This document shows positions 33,527 to 42,966 of a stretch of DNA of 64,000 bases, one piece after another; the first letter of the stretch is position 1; each line of letters starts with the position of its first letter. A program made the position numbers and the translations under genes. A model generated the notes under the pieces. That model saw only the letters and a list, made by a program, of their open reading frames with translations. It was not told the origin of the DNA and searched no databases. Origin of the DNA: Kocuria dechangensis (GTDB lineage Bacteria > Actinomycetota > Actinomycetes > Actinomycetales > Micrococcaceae); contig NZ_BMEQ01000016.1 of NCBI RefSeq assembly GCF_014636775.1, positions 29,323-93,322 on the forward strand, written 5' to 3'.

Positions 33527-35124
33527 TCGAACTGACCGCTGCACAGATCGCGCAGATCACGGAGGGCCGCGCCGCCGGCGACACCGGGGCGGTCGTCGTC
33601 GACCACGTGACCACCGACTCCCGCGAGGCACGCCCGGGGACGCTCTTCGTCGCCAAGCCCGGGGAGGTGACCGACGGCCACGAGTTCGTGGGCGCCGCTT
33701 TCGCCGCCGGGGCCGTGCTCGCCCTGGCCGAGCGCGAGGTCGCCGACGCCGCGGGCGTCGTCTACCCCTCCGTGATCGTCCCCGACGTGGTCGAGGCGAT
33801 GGGCCGGCTGGCCGCCTGGGTGGTCGCCCACCTGCGCGCCGACCACGAGGTCAAGGTGATCGCCGTGACCGGCTCCGTGGGCAAGACCACCACCAAGGAC
33901 CTGCTCCGGGGGATCTTCTCGGCCGAGGGGCCCACCGTCGCCCCGCAGGGCTCCTACAACGGGGAGGTCGGCGTCCCGCTGACCGTCTTCACCGCCGGGC
34001 CCGACACCCGCTTCCTGATCATCGAGATGGGCGCCACGAAGATCGGCAACATCGACTACCTCTGCCGGATGGTCCGGCCGAACATCGGGGTCGTGCTCTG
34101 CGTGGGCTCCGCCCACGCCGGGGAGTTCGGCGGGACCGCCAACATCGCCCGGGCGAAGGGGGAGCTCGTCGAGTCCCTCGGCGCGGACGGGGTCGCGGTG
34201 CTCAACGACGACGACGCCGCCGTGCGGCAGATGCACCGCCGCACCGCGGCCCCCGTCGTGCTCTTCGGCGAGTCCCCGGCGAACGCCCTGCCCGAGGTGC
34301 CCGCGGCGCGCGTGCACGCGTCCGGGGTGCGCCTGGGCGCCGCCGGCAACCCCGAGTTCGACCTGCACTTCCCGGACGGGTCCGTGCACCGGGTCGCGTC
34401 CCGGCTGATCGGCGACCACCACGTGTCGAACCTCCTCGCCGCGGCCGCCGCCGCCTTCACGGCCGGCGTGGCCCCGGAGCGGATCGCCGCCTCGCTCAAC
34501 GCCCAGGGCGCCGCCAGCCGCTGGCGGATGGAGCGCACCGAGCGCCCCGACGGCGTGACCGTGATCAACGACGCCTACAACGCCAACCCCCAGTCCATGC
34601 GGGCCGCCCTGCAGACCCTCGCCCAGCTGGGCCGCGGCACCGGCGGTGCCGCGCCCCGGCGGACCTGGGCCGTGCTGGGCGGCATGCTCGAGCTCGGCGA
34701 CAGCACCGTGGAGGAGCACGACGCCCTGGGCCGGATGGTCGTGCGGCTGAACATCTCCAAGCTGATCGCGGTCGGCGAGCTGGCACGGCCGGTCTACGAC
34801 GCGGCGCAGCTCGAGGGCTCCTGGGGCAACGAGGCCACGTGGGTGGGGACCGCCGAGGAGGCGCACGAGATCCTGCGCCACGAGCTGGCCCCCGGGGACA
34901 TCGTCCTGTTCAAGTCCTCCAACGCCTCCGGGCTGGGGGTCCTGGGCGACCGGGTGGCCGCCGACGCGGGGACGGCCGGGACCGGTCCCGCCCCCGCCCC
35001 TGGCAACGACGCGCCCGCCCGCGGCGACCACTGGCTGTCCGCCGGGCCGTTCGTCAACGCGGACCTGGACGCCGCCGGGCGACCCGCCGGCGGCACCGCC
35101 CACGAAGGGACCGAGCGCGCATGA
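33523..35124 (+). CDS. murF: UDP-MurNAc-tripeptide D-Ala-D-Ala ligase MurF
   Basis: MurF attaches the D-Ala-D-Ala dipeptide to the UDP-MurNAc tripeptide, completing the pentapeptide. Mur-ligase motifs are clear: the ATP loop VIAVTGSVGKTTTKDLL (about residue 112), YNGEVGVPLT, EMGATKIGNIDYL, NLLAAAAAA, and the Asn/Tyr-rich INDAYNANPQSMRAAL. Length is 533 residues; the last about 55 residues after LGVLGDRVAADAG form a Pro/Ala/Gly-rich extension not required by the family. GGGAGG (33513-33518) precedes the ATG, which overlaps the murE stop. mraY overlaps its own stop in the same way. Confidence 0.96.
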   Translation: MIELTAAQIAQITEGRAAGDTGAVVVDHVTTDSREARPGTLFVAKPGEVTDGHEFVGAAFAAGAVLALAEREVADAAGVVYPSVIVPDVVEAMGRLAAWVVAHLRADHEVKVIAVTGSVGKTTTKDLLRGIFSAEGPTVAPQGSYNGEVGVPLTVFTAGPDTRFLIIEMGATKIGNIDYLCRMVRPNIGVVLCVGSAHAGEFGGTANIARAKGELVESLGADGVAVLNDDDAAVRQMHRRTAAPVVLFGESPANALPEVPAARVHASGVRLGAAGNPEFDLHFPDGSVHRVASRLIGDHHVSNLLAAAAAAFTAGVAPERIAASLNAQGAASRWRMERTERPDGVTVINDAYNANPQSMRAALQTLAQLGRGTGGAAPRRTWAVLGGMLELGDSTVEEHDALGRMVVRLNISKLIAVGELARPVYDAAQLEGSWGNEATWVGTAEEAHEILRHELAPGDIVLFKSSNASGLGVLGDRVAADAGTAGTGPAPAPGNDAPARGDHWLSAGPFVNADLDAAGRPAGGTAHEGTERA

Positions 35125-36236
35125 TCCAGATCCTCATGGCGGCCGGCCTCGCGCTGGCGCTGTCCCTGCTGGGCACGCCGGCGTTCATCAAGTTCCTCGC
35201 CCGGCGCGGCTACGGCCAGTTCATCCGGGACGACGGGCCCACGAGCCACCACACCAAGCGCGGCACCCCCACCATGGGCGGCGTGGCGATCCTCGGCTCG
35301 GTCGTCCTCGCCTACGCGCTCACGCACCTGGTCTCGGGGCTCCTGTGGCCCTCCTACGGAGGCGTCACCGTCTCCGGGCTCGCGGCGCTGGTGCTGATGC
35401 TCGGCATGGGGCTGGTCGGCTTCGTCGACGACTTCAAGAAGATCACCAAGAAGCAGAACCTGGGCCTGAGCGCCGCGGGCAAGATCGTCCTGCAGGGCCT
35501 GATCGGCACCGGCTTCGCGGTGCTCGTGCTGCTCGTGCGCGACGAGGACGGCGCCAGCGCGGCGTCCACGGCGATCTCCGTCACCCGGGACACCGCCCTG
35601 GACCTCGCCTTCGCGGGCCCGGTGGTCGGGGCGATCCTGTTCATCGTCTGGGTCAACCTCATCGCGACGGCCACCACCAACGCCGTCAACCTCACCGACG
35701 GCCTGGACGGGCTCGCCACCGGCGCGTCCATCCTCGTGTTCAGCGGCTACATGCTCATCGCCATGTGGCAGAACACCCACCTCTGCGGGACCGTGAGCGC
35801 GGGCGTGTGCTACCAGGTCCGGGACGCCTCGGACCTGGCCCTCCTCGCGGCCGCCCTCATCGGGGCGCTCGTGGGCTTCCTGTGGTGGAACACGTCCCCC
35901 GCGAAGATCTTCATGGGCGACACCGGCTCCCTGGGCCTCGGCGGCGGCCTCGCCGCCTTCGCGGTGCTGACCCGCACCGAGCTGCTCCTCGTGCTCATCG
36001 CCGGCCTGTTCGTGGTCATCACCGTCTCGGTCATCCTGCAGGTCGGCTACTTCAAGCTCTCCGGCGGCAAGCGCATCTTCAAGATGGCGCCGCTGCAGCA
36101 CCACTTCGAGCTCAAGGGCTGGAACGAGGTCACCATCGTGGTCCGCTTCTGGATCATCGCCGGGCTGTTCGTGGCGGCCGCGCTCGGCGTCTTCTACGGC
36201 GACTGGCTGCTCTCCCACGGAGGTATGGTCCAGTGA
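35121..36236 (+). CDS. mraY: Phospho-N-acetylmuramoyl-pentapeptide transferase MraY
   Basis: MraY moves phospho-MurNAc-pentapeptide from UDP to undecaprenyl phosphate, forming lipid I at the inner face of the membrane. It has 371 residues, about ten transmembrane helices, and all the cytoplasmic catalytic motifs: HHTKRGTPTMGG, VGFVDDFKK with the Asp pair, TNAVNLTDGLDGLATG, FMGDTGSLGLGG and MAPLQHHFELKGWNE. It is the target of tunicamycin- and muraymycin-type antibiotics. The ATG at 35121 overlaps the murF stop, and murD starts inside its own stop region. Confidence 0.97.
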   Translation: MIQILMAAGLALALSLLGTPAFIKFLARRGYGQFIRDDGPTSHHTKRGTPTMGGVAILGSVVLAYALTHLVSGLLWPSYGGVTVSGLAALVLMLGMGLVGFVDDFKKITKKQNLGLSAAGKIVLQGLIGTGFAVLVLLVRDEDGASAASTAISVTRDTALDLAFAGPVVGAILFIVWVNLIATATTNAVNLTDGLDGLATGASILVFSGYMLIAMWQNTHLCGTVSAGVCYQVRDASDLALLAAALIGALVGFLWWNTSPAKIFMGDTGSLGLGGGLAAFAVLTRTELLLVLIAGLFVVITVSVILQVGYFKLSGGKRIFKMAPLQHHFELKGWNEVTIVVRFWIIAGLFVAAALGVFYGDWLLSHGGMVQ

Positions 36237-37816
36237 TCCACGCGAGCAACGAGAACCCCGTCCGCGACAACCCCCGGCTGGCCGGGCTGACCGGCTGGGA
36301 CGCCGACTGGGCCGGGCTGCGGGTGGTCGTGGCCGGCATCGGCGTGTCCGGCTTCGCCGCCGCCGACACCCTGATCGAGCTGGGCGCCCGCGTCGTCGTC
36401 GTCGACGGCACGGACTCCGCCACCACGCGGGGAAAGGCGGACACCCTGCGGATCGTCGGCGCCGCCGACGTCCTCCTGGGGGAGGACGCCTTCCGGGCCG
36501 TCCCCGACGTCGAGGGCGCCCGCCCCGACCTGGTGGTCACCTCCCCGGGCTTCGCGCCCTCCCACCCCCTGCCGGCCACCGCGGCCGCCGAGGGGATCCA
36601 GATCTGGGGCGACGTCGAGCTGGCCTGGCGCGTGCGCGAGCGGCCCGGGAAGAAGACCGCCGAGTGGGTGTGCATCACCGGCACCAACGGCAAGACGACC
36701 ACGGTGGGGATGACCGAGGCCATGCTCCGCGCCGCCGGTCTCACCGCGGCCGCGGTGGGCAACGTGGGCACCCCGATCCTCGACGCCCTGCGCGAGCCGG
36801 TCGAGTACGACGTCCTGGCCGTGGAGCTCTCCAGCTTCCAGCTGCACTGGACGCACTCGATGTCCCCGCTCGCGTCCGTGGTGCTCAACCTGGCCGAGGA
36901 CCACGTGGACTGGCACGGCGGCTACGAGAACTACGCCGCGGACAAGTCCCGGATCTACGAGCACACCCGCGCGGCCTGCGTCTACAACGCCCAGCAGCCC
37001 GAGACCGTGCGGATGGTGGAGGAGGCCGACGTCGAGGAGGGCTGCCGCGCGGTCGGCTTCACCCTCGACACCCCGGACGTGGGCATGCTCGGGGTCGTCG
37101 AGGACCTGCTCGTGGACCGGGCCTTCCACGAGGACCGGCGCCGCTCCGCCCTCGAGCTCGCCTCGATCGCGGACACCGGCCCCATCCCCACCCGCCACGG
37201 CGTGGCCAACGCCCTGGCCGCCGCGGCCCTCGCCCGGGCCGCCGGCGCCCCGCCGGAGGCCGTGCGCGACGGGCTGCGCGCCTACGAGCCCGGCGACCAC
37301 CGCATCCAGGCGGTGGCCACCACCCACGGGGTGATGTGGATCAACGACTCCAAGGCCACGAACCCGCACGCCGCCGACGCCTCCCTGTCCGCCTTCGACT
37401 CCGTCGTGTGGATCGCCGGCGGCCTGTCCAAGGGCGTCTCCTACGACCGGCTCGTCGCCCGGCACGCCGCGCGGCTGCGCACCGTCGTGCTCCTCGGCAC
37501 CGACAACGCCTCCCTGCTCGAGGCCCTCGCCCGGCACGCCCCGGACGTCCCCGTCCTGCACCCGGCGCAGGACGCGGCCGCGGATGACGCCGCAGCGGAC
37601 GCCGCGGAGTCCGCAGCAACGGCCGCCGCAGCGGAGGCCTCCGCGGGCGACGTGGTGATGGCGGAGGCCGTGCGCCTCGCCCACGGGGCCGCGCAGCGGG
37701 GGGACACCGTGCTCATGGCGCCGGCCGCGGCGTCCATGGACCAGTTCCGCTCCTACGCCCACCGCGGCGACGCGTTCATCAAGGAGGTCGCGGACCTCGT
37801 GGAGCGGCTGACGTGA
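36233..37816 (+). CDS. murD: UDP-MurNAc-L-Ala--D-Glu ligase MurD
   Basis: MurD adds D-glutamate to UDP-MurNAc-L-Ala. The 527 residues contain the N-terminal nucleotide-binding fold [17 protein letters not shown], the ATP loop [59 protein letters not shown] and the terminal [20 protein letters not shown]. It is longer than E. coli MurD (438). An Ala/Asp-rich insertion (about residues 446-470, [18 protein letters not shown]) accounts for part of the excess and looks like a low-complexity linker. GGAGG (36219-36223) lies 9 bases before the GTG, which overlaps the mraY stop. Confidence 0.96.
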   Translation: MIHASNENPVRDNPRLAGLTGWDADWAGLRVVVAGIGVSGFAAADTLIELGARVVVVDGTDSATTRGKADTLRIVGAADVLLGEDAFRAVPDVEGARPDLVVTSPGFAPSHPLPATAAAEGIQIWGDVELAWRVRERPGKKTAEWVCITGTNGKTTTVGMTEAMLRAAGLTAAAVGNVGTPILDALREPVEYDVLAVELSSFQLHWTHSMSPLASVVLNLAEDHVDWHGGYENYAADKSRIYEHTRAACVYNAQQPETVRMVEEADVEEGCRAVGFTLDTPDVGMLGVVEDLLVDRAFHEDRRRSALELASIADTGPIPTRHGVANALAAAALARAAGAPPEAVRDGLRAYEPGDHRIQAVATTHGVMWINDSKATNPHAADASLSAFDSVVWIAGGLSKGVSYDRLVARHAARLRTVVLLGTDNASLLEALARHAPDVPVLHPAQDAAADDAAADAAESAATAAAAEASAGDVVMAEAVRLAHGAAQRGDTVLMAPAAASMDQFRSYAHRGDAFIKEVADLVERLT

Positions 37817-39048
37817 CCGCCCTCCAGGACCGGCCCGGCCTGCAGCAGGCGGCGCGCGGCTCGCTGGGCGGCGCCCGCCGGTTCTGGCGGGCGCTCGTGG
37901 ACGGGCCCCTCATCCACTCCTACTACGCGCTCGCCGGCTCGGTGCTCCTGCTCACCGGCATCGGCATCATGATGGTCCTCTCCGCCTCCGCGGTGGAGTC
38001 CATCTCCTCGGAGCAGTCCGCGTACTCGTACTTCGTCAAGCAGGCGACCTTCGCCGGGCTGGGCGTCGTCCTGATGTTCGGGCTCTCCTTCGTGCCCACG
38101 GAGTGGTACCGCCGCGGGGCCACCGGCCTGCTGGTCCTGGCGGTCCTGCTCCTGGGCCTCGTGTTCACCCCACTGGGCAGCACCGTCAACGGCAACCGGA
38201 ACTGGATCCTCGTGGGCGGGCAGACCTTCCAGCCCTCCGAGGCCGCCAAGCTCGCGGTCGCGATCTGGCTGGCCGTGGTCCTCGCCCGGCAGGCCGACGC
38301 GGTGCGGAACTGGCGCGGGGCCCTGTGGCCCTCCGTGGCCGGCTTCGGGCTGCCCACCCTGATGGTCATGCTGGGGGAGGACATGGGGACCGTGCTCGTG
38401 TTCGTCCTCATCTACGCGGCGGCCCTGTTCTTCGCGGGGGCGCCCCTGCGCCTGTTCGTCGTCGCCGCCGCGGGCGCCGGCCTGCTCGGCGCCGTGGCCG
38501 TCGCGGCCGCCCCCCACCGCGTGGACCGGATCACCGGCTGGCTCTTCGGCGAGTGCGGGGCCACGGACGCGTGCTACCAGGCGCAGCAGGGCCTCAACGC
38601 GCTGGCCTCCGGCGGCTGGTGGGGCGTGGGCCTGGGGCAGTCCCGGCTCAAGTACAACTACGTGCCCGAGGCGCACAACGACTACATCTTCTCGATCATC
38701 GGGGAGGAGCTCGGCCTGCTCGGCGCCCTCCTGATCCTGGGCCTGTTCGCCGTGATGGCCCTGGCCATGGCCCGCGTCATCCTGCGCGCCCGGAGCCGCT
38801 TCGTCCGGATCGCCACGGCGAGCATCGTGACGTGGCTCGTGGGGCAGGCGTTCATCAACATCGGCATGGTCACCGGGGTGCTGCCCGTCATCGGCATCCC
38901 GCTCCCGTTCATCAGCTACGGTGGATCGTCGCTTCTGATGAGCCTGGCCGCCGTCGGCGTGGTCATGTCCTTCACCCGCCTGCCGCACCGGATCCCCGTC
39001 CCGGCCCGCGCCCCCCGCCCCCGCACCCCGAGCAAGGATCGCGCATGA
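37813..39048 (+). CDS. ftsW: Septal peptidoglycan polymerase FtsW
   Basis: FtsW is a SEDS-family glycosyltransferase that polymerises lipid II at the septum together with FtsI. The 411 residues span about ten transmembrane helices. Family landmarks are present: [41 protein letters not shown] (the SEDS Asp motif), [35 protein letters not shown], and [15 protein letters not shown]. The GTG overlaps the murD stop (GTGA), and murG overlaps its own stop. The cluster order murD-ftsW-murG is standard. Confidence 0.97.
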   Translation: MTALQDRPGLQQAARGSLGGARRFWRALVDGPLIHSYYALAGSVLLLTGIGIMMVLSASAVESISSEQSAYSYFVKQATFAGLGVVLMFGLSFVPTEWYRRGATGLLVLAVLLLGLVFTPLGSTVNGNRNWILVGGQTFQPSEAAKLAVAIWLAVVLARQADAVRNWRGALWPSVAGFGLPTLMVMLGEDMGTVLVFVLIYAAALFFAGAPLRLFVVAAAGAGLLGAVAVAAAPHRVDRITGWLFGECGATDACYQAQQGLNALASGGWWGVGLGQSRLKYNYVPEAHNDYIFSIIGEELGLLGALLILGLFAVMALAMARVILRARSRFVRIATASIVTWLVGQAFINIGMVTGVLPVIGIPLPFISYGGSSLLMSLAAVGVVMSFTRLPHRIPVPARAPRPRTPSKDRA

Positions 39049-40172
39049 CATCGTCCGACCCGACCCCCCAGGCCCCCGGGCCGTCGGTCCTGCTGGCCGG
39101 CGGCGGCACCGCCGGGCACGTCAGCCCGCTGCTGGCCATCGCGGCCGCCCTGCGCGAGCAGGCGCCGGACGCGCGCCTCACCGCCGTGGGCACCGCCGCC
39201 GGGATGGAGACGCGGCTGGTCCCGCAGGCGGGGCTCGCCCTCGAGCTCGTCGACCGGGTGCCCATGCCCCGCCGGCTCTCCGTGGACCTCCTGCGGCTGC
39301 CGTCCCGGCTCGCGGGCGCGGTCCGGCAGGCGGGGGAGATCCTGGACCGCGTGCGCCCCGACGTGGTCGTGGGCGTGGGCGGCTACGTCTGCACGCCCGT
39401 CTACCTCGCGGCCGCCCGCCGCGGCGTGCCGATCGTCATCCACGAGGCCAACGCCCGCCCCGGGCTGGCCAACCGGGTGGGCGCCCGCTGGGCGCGCACC
39501 GTGGCCACGGCCTTCCCGGGCACCCCCCTGCGCGGGGCCACGACCGTGGGCATGCCCATGCGCCGGGAGATCGCCGGACTGGACCGGGCGGCCCTGCGCG
39601 ACGGCGCCCGCCGCTCCTTCGGGCTCGACCCGGAGCGGCCCACGGTGGTCGTGACCGGCGGCTCCTCCGGCGCCCTGAGCATGAACCGCACCGTGGCCGA
39701 GGTCGCCGCCGAGGCGGCGGAGCACGGCTACCAGCTCCTGCACGTCACGGGCCGCGGCAAGCAGCTGACCGCGGACGACGGCACCCTCCTGAGCGCTCCC
39801 GGCTACGTCCAGGTCGAGTACGTGGACGGCATGGAGCGCGTCTACGCCGCCGCGGACCTGCTGGTGGCGCGCGCGGGCGCCGCGACCGTCTCGGAGGTCG
39901 CGGCCGTCGGGCTGCCCGCCGTCTTCGTCCCCCTGCCCGTCGGCAACGGCGAGCAGGCGCTCAACGCCGCCTCCCTGGTGGAGGCCGGCGCCGCCCTGCT
40001 CGTGGCCGACGACGACTTCACCCCCGCGTGGTGGCGCGAGCACGTCCACCCCCTGTCCACCGACCGGGAACGGCTCGCCGCCATGGCCGCCGCCGGCCGC
40101 GCGCACGGCGTCCGGGACGCCGACGCCGTGCTGGCCCGTCTGATCCTCCAGGAGGTCCCCGTTGAGCGCTGA
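39045..40172 (+). CDS. murG: Lipid II synthase MurG (GlcNAc transferase)
   Basis: MurG transfers GlcNAc from UDP-GlcNAc to lipid I at the membrane, giving lipid II. The 375-residue GT-B enzyme shows [18 protein letters not shown] at the N-terminus, [40 protein letters not shown] and the donor-binding block [27 protein letters not shown] followed by [16 protein letters not shown]. The ATG overlaps the ftsW stop (ATGA). Its last 11 bases overlap the start of murC. Confidence 0.97.
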   Translation: MTSSDPTPQAPGPSVLLAGGGTAGHVSPLLAIAAALREQAPDARLTAVGTAAGMETRLVPQAGLALELVDRVPMPRRLSVDLLRLPSRLAGAVRQAGEILDRVRPDVVVGVGGYVCTPVYLAAARRGVPIVIHEANARPGLANRVGARWARTVATAFPGTPLRGATTVGMPMRREIAGLDRAALRDGARRSFGLDPERPTVVVTGGSSGALSMNRTVAEVAAEAAEHGYQLLHVTGRGKQLTADDGTLLSAPGYVQVEYVDGMERVYAAADLLVARAGAATVSEVAAVGLPAVFVPLPVGNGEQALNAASLVEAGAALLVADDDFTPAWWREHVHPLSTDRERLAAMAAAGRAHGVRDADAVLARLILQEVPVER

Positions 40173-41565
40173 GCACCGGATCGAGCCCGAGCAGCTGGGC
40201 GCCGTCCACTTCGTCGGCATGGGCGGGGCGGGCATGTCCGCCGTGGCCCGCCTCATGCTCGCCCGCGGCGTGCCCGTGAGCGGCTCCGACCGCCAGGACT
40301 CCGCCGGCCTGCGGGAGCTCGAGGCGCTGGGCGCCACGGTCTTCGTGGGCCAGCGCGCCGAGAACGTGGCGGGGGCCCGGACCGTGGTGGTCTCCACCGC
40401 GATCACCCCCGACAACCCCGAGTACGCCGCGGCCGTCGCCGCCGGGCTGCGGGTGCTGCACCGCTCCGACGGCCTCGCCGCCGCGATGCACGGGCGCGAC
40501 GTGGTGGCCGTCGCAGGCACGCACGGCAAGACGACCACCAGCTCCATGGCCGCCCTGGTCCTCCGGGAGGCCGGCCTCGACCCCTCGTGGGCCATCGGCG
40601 CGCACGTGGCGGACCTGGGCTCCAACGCGGCCCTCGGCGGGGGACGGTGGTTCGTGGCGGAGGCCGACGAGTCCGACGGCTCGTTCCTCAAGTACGCGCC
40701 CCGGATCGGCGTCGTCACCAACATCGAGCCCGACCACCTGGACTTCTACGCCTCCCGCGAGGCGTTCTTCACGGCCTTCGACGACTTCGCGGCCACCCTG
40801 TCCGAGGACGGGCTGCTCGTGGCCTGCCAGGACGACGCCGGCTCCCGGGGCCTGGCCGAGCGGCACCGGGCGGCCGGCGGCAGGGTCGTCACGTACGGCA
40901 CCGACCCCGCCTCCGACGTGCGGGTCGTCCCCGGCCCCGCGAACGGCCTGAGCACCCGGAGCACGCTCGTCCTCGGCGAGGGCGCGGACCGCCGGGAGGA
41001 GCAGCTCGTGCTGGCGGTGCCCGGGCTGCACAACGTGCTGAACGCGACGGCGGCCTTCTGCGTCGCGCTGGAGGCCGGCGTGGCCCCCGCGGACGCCGCC
41101 CGCGGCCTGGCCGGCTTCCACGGCTCCGCGCGGCGCTTCGACCTGCGCGGCGAGGCACGGGGCGTGCGGGTCTTCGACGACTACGCCCACCACCCCACCG
41201 AGGTCGTCGCCGCGCTCACCGCCGCCCGGGAGGTCGCCGGGGAGCACAAGGTCATCGCGATCTTCCAGCCCCACCTGTTCTCCCGCACCCGGGAGTTCGC
41301 CGGGGAGTTCGCCGACGCCCTCGCGCTGGCCGACGAGAGCCTCGTCATCGACATCTTCGCGGCCCGGGAGCAGCCGGTGCCCGGGCTCACGAGCGAGATC
41401 ATCACCGAGCGCGCCCCCGGCCACGTGCGCTACGTCCCCGAGGGCTCCGACGCGGTGGCCGAGGCCGTGCGGGCGGCCCGCCCGGGCGACCTCGTGCTCA
41501 CCGTGGGCGCCGGGGACGTCACCCGGCTCGGACCCCGCCTCGTGGACCGCCTCGGGACCTCCTGA
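40162..41565 (+). CDS. murC: UDP-MurNAc--L-Ala ligase MurC
   Basis: MurC begins the stem peptide by joining L-alanine to UDP-MurNAc. It has 467 residues with [19 protein letters not shown], the ATP loop [66 protein letters not shown] and [15 protein letters not shown]. The start is a TTG at 40162, supported by AGGAGG (40150-40155) 6 bases upstream. It lies 11 bases inside the murG 3' end, so translation is coupled. ftsQ overlaps its stop by one base (TGATG). Confidence 0.96.
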   Translation: MSAEHRIEPEQLGAVHFVGMGGAGMSAVARLMLARGVPVSGSDRQDSAGLRELEALGATVFVGQRAENVAGARTVVVSTAITPDNPEYAAAVAAGLRVLHRSDGLAAAMHGRDVVAVAGTHGKTTTSSMAALVLREAGLDPSWAIGAHVADLGSNAALGGGRWFVAEADESDGSFLKYAPRIGVVTNIEPDHLDFYASREAFFTAFDDFAATLSEDGLLVACQDDAGSRGLAERHRAAGGRVVTYGTDPASDVRVVPGPANGLSTRSTLVLGEGADRREEQLVLAVPGLHNVLNATAAFCVALEAGVAPADAARGLAGFHGSARRFDLRGEARGVRVFDDYAHHPTEVVAALTAAREVAGEHKVIAIFQPHLFSRTREFAGEFADALALADESLVIDIFAAREQPVPGLTSEIITERAPGHVRYVPEGSDAVAEAVRAARPGDLVLTVGAGDVTRLGPRLVDRLGTS

Positions 41566-42716
41566 TGAGCCGGCACGGCCGACCGCGCCAGCCCCTGTTC
41601 GGGGAGGAGCCGCAGACCGGGCCCGGCGCCCCGACCGCCGGCGCCCCGGCTGATGGCGGCGCGGCGCCCGGCGGCCTGCCCCCGGAGCGGCCCGGGCGCG
41701 TGCCCCGCGCCGGCGCGGCCGCCGTGCCGGGCGCGGCGCACCCGGCGGGCGGGACGCCCGCTGCTGAGCACGAGCTCCCCGCCGTGCGGGTGCGCGTCAA
41801 CGACGGGTCCAAGGTCTCGCCCCTGGCCGACGCCGACGACCTCGAGGAGGTGCCCAGCGCGGGGGGACGCTTCAGCGCCTGGCGGCGACACCGCCAGCAG
41901 CGCGCCGCCGAGCGCGTGCTCACGGCCTCCCGCGTCCCGGACGCCGACGAGCCCCCACGGCACGGCTCCACGGCCGTCGGCGCCCGTCCCGGCGGGTCCA
42001 CCGTCGTGGCCTTCCCCGGTTCGTCGCGGGCGCAGCGCCGCCGGCGGCGGCTCGGCGCCGCCCTGGCCGTCCTGCTGACGGCCGCCCTCGCGGTGGGCGT
42101 GCTGCTGTTCTCCCCGCTCCTGGCGGTCCGCGACATCACCGTGCGGGGCGCCCAGCTCACCGACCCGGCCAGCGTGGAGGCCGCGCTGGAGCCCTACCGG
42201 GGGACGCCCCTGACCCGCATCTCCGAGGCGGAGGTCCGCGAGTCGGTCGGGCAGATCCGGCAGGTCCGCTCGATCGAGGTGGTCCTGGAGCCGCCGCACC
42301 ACCTGGTGGTCGAGCTGCGCGAGCGGGTGCCGGTGGCCGCCGTCGAGGACGGCGGCGAGCTCGTGGTCGTCGACTCCGAGGGCGTGGAGCTGACCACGGC
42401 GGCCTCCGCGGAGGAGGCCGGGGTGCCCGTGGTGACCGGCGGTCGGGAGGTCCTGGGGACCGACCGGTTCGCCGTGATCGCCGCCGTGCTGGCCGCCCTC
42501 CCGGAGTCCGTCCTCGCCCAGCTCCGCTCGGCCTCCGCCGAGTCCCTCTCCTCCGTCGAGCTGGCCTTCACGGACGGCCGGACGGTCGTCTGGGGGACGG
42601 CGGAGGACAGCGAGCTCAAGGCCCAGGTGCTCCGGGAGCTCGTGGAGGCCCGCGGCGCCGACAGCGGCATCACCACCTACGACGTCTCCAGCCCCACGCG
42701 CCCCGTCGTGCGCTGA
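41565..42716 (+). CDS. ftsQ: Cell-division protein FtsQ
   Basis: FtsQ is a single-pass divisome protein linking FtsL/FtsB to the septal synthase. The 383 residues contain a long hydrophilic cytoplasmic region (about 160, Pro/Gly/Ala-rich then basic RAQRRRRRLG), one transmembrane helix (AALAVLLTAALAVGVLLFSPLLAV), and a POTRA domain beginning VRDITVRGAQLTDPASVEAAL. A beta domain follows, with VVLEPPHHLVVELRERVPVAAVE and the terminal TTYDVSSPTRPVVR. It is longer than E. coli FtsQ because of the N-terminal region, as in other Actinobacteria. A 250-base gap with promoter signals follows before ftsZ. Confidence 0.93.
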   Translation: MSRHGRPRQPLFGEEPQTGPGAPTAGAPADGGAAPGGLPPERPGRVPRAGAAAVPGAAHPAGGTPAAEHELPAVRVRVNDGSKVSPLADADDLEEVPSAGGRFSAWRRHRQQRAAERVLTASRVPDADEPPRHGSTAVGARPGGSTVVAFPGSSRAQRRRRRLGAALAVLLTAALAVGVLLFSPLLAVRDITVRGAQLTDPASVEAALEPYRGTPLTRISEAEVRESVGQIRQVRSIEVVLEPPHHLVVELRERVPVAAVEDGGELVVVDSEGVELTTAASAEEAGVPVVTGGREVLGTDRFAVIAAVLAALPESVLAQLRSASAESLSSVELAFTDGRTVVWGTAEDSELKAQVLRELVEARGADSGITTYDVSSPTRPVVR

Positions 42717-42787
42717 ATCCGGCGGCACGTCCCTCACCCTCCACCACAGGTCGACAGTTGCCCGTAAACCCAGCACGACCTGCGGTT

Positions 42788-42816
42788 TTGGCGAAAAGTG
42801 TCGAAAGCGGTATGGC
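42788..42816 (+). promoter_or_regulatory. Candidate ftsZ promoter
   Basis: TTGGCG (42788-42793) and TATGGC (42811-42816) are separated by 17 bases in the only A/T-richer stretch of the ftsQ-ftsZ gap. A second -10-like TAGTCT lies at 42845-42850. The 7-bp arms GCACGAC (42773-42779) and GTCGTGC (42819-42825) flank the first promoter. ftsZ commonly has several promoters in Actinobacteria. Confidence 0.45.
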
Positions 42817-42896
42817 TTGTCGTGCAGGTGGTCCTGACCGTTGTTAGTCTTGACCCGACATCGAACCTCCCCGGGGATCAGCCCACGGCCTGACAT

Positions 42897-42918
42897 TCGA
42901 CCTTCGATCGAAGGTCGA
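42897..42918. promoter_or_regulatory. 22-bp perfect palindrome in the ftsZ leader
   Basis: The left half TCGACCTTCGA and right half TCGAAGGTCGA are exact reverse complements with no spacer. The site lies 48 bases upstream of the ftsZ ATG and downstream of both candidate promoters. A third half-site AGGTCGA occurs at 42748-42754. It could be the operator of a dimeric regulator (FtsR is encoded at 4957-5700) or, as RNA, a 9-bp stem with a GAUC loop. Confidence 0.6.
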
Positions 42919-42966
42919 GGTACGGCCCGCGATCCCGGACCCCGAACCATCTCGAGTTAGGTACCC

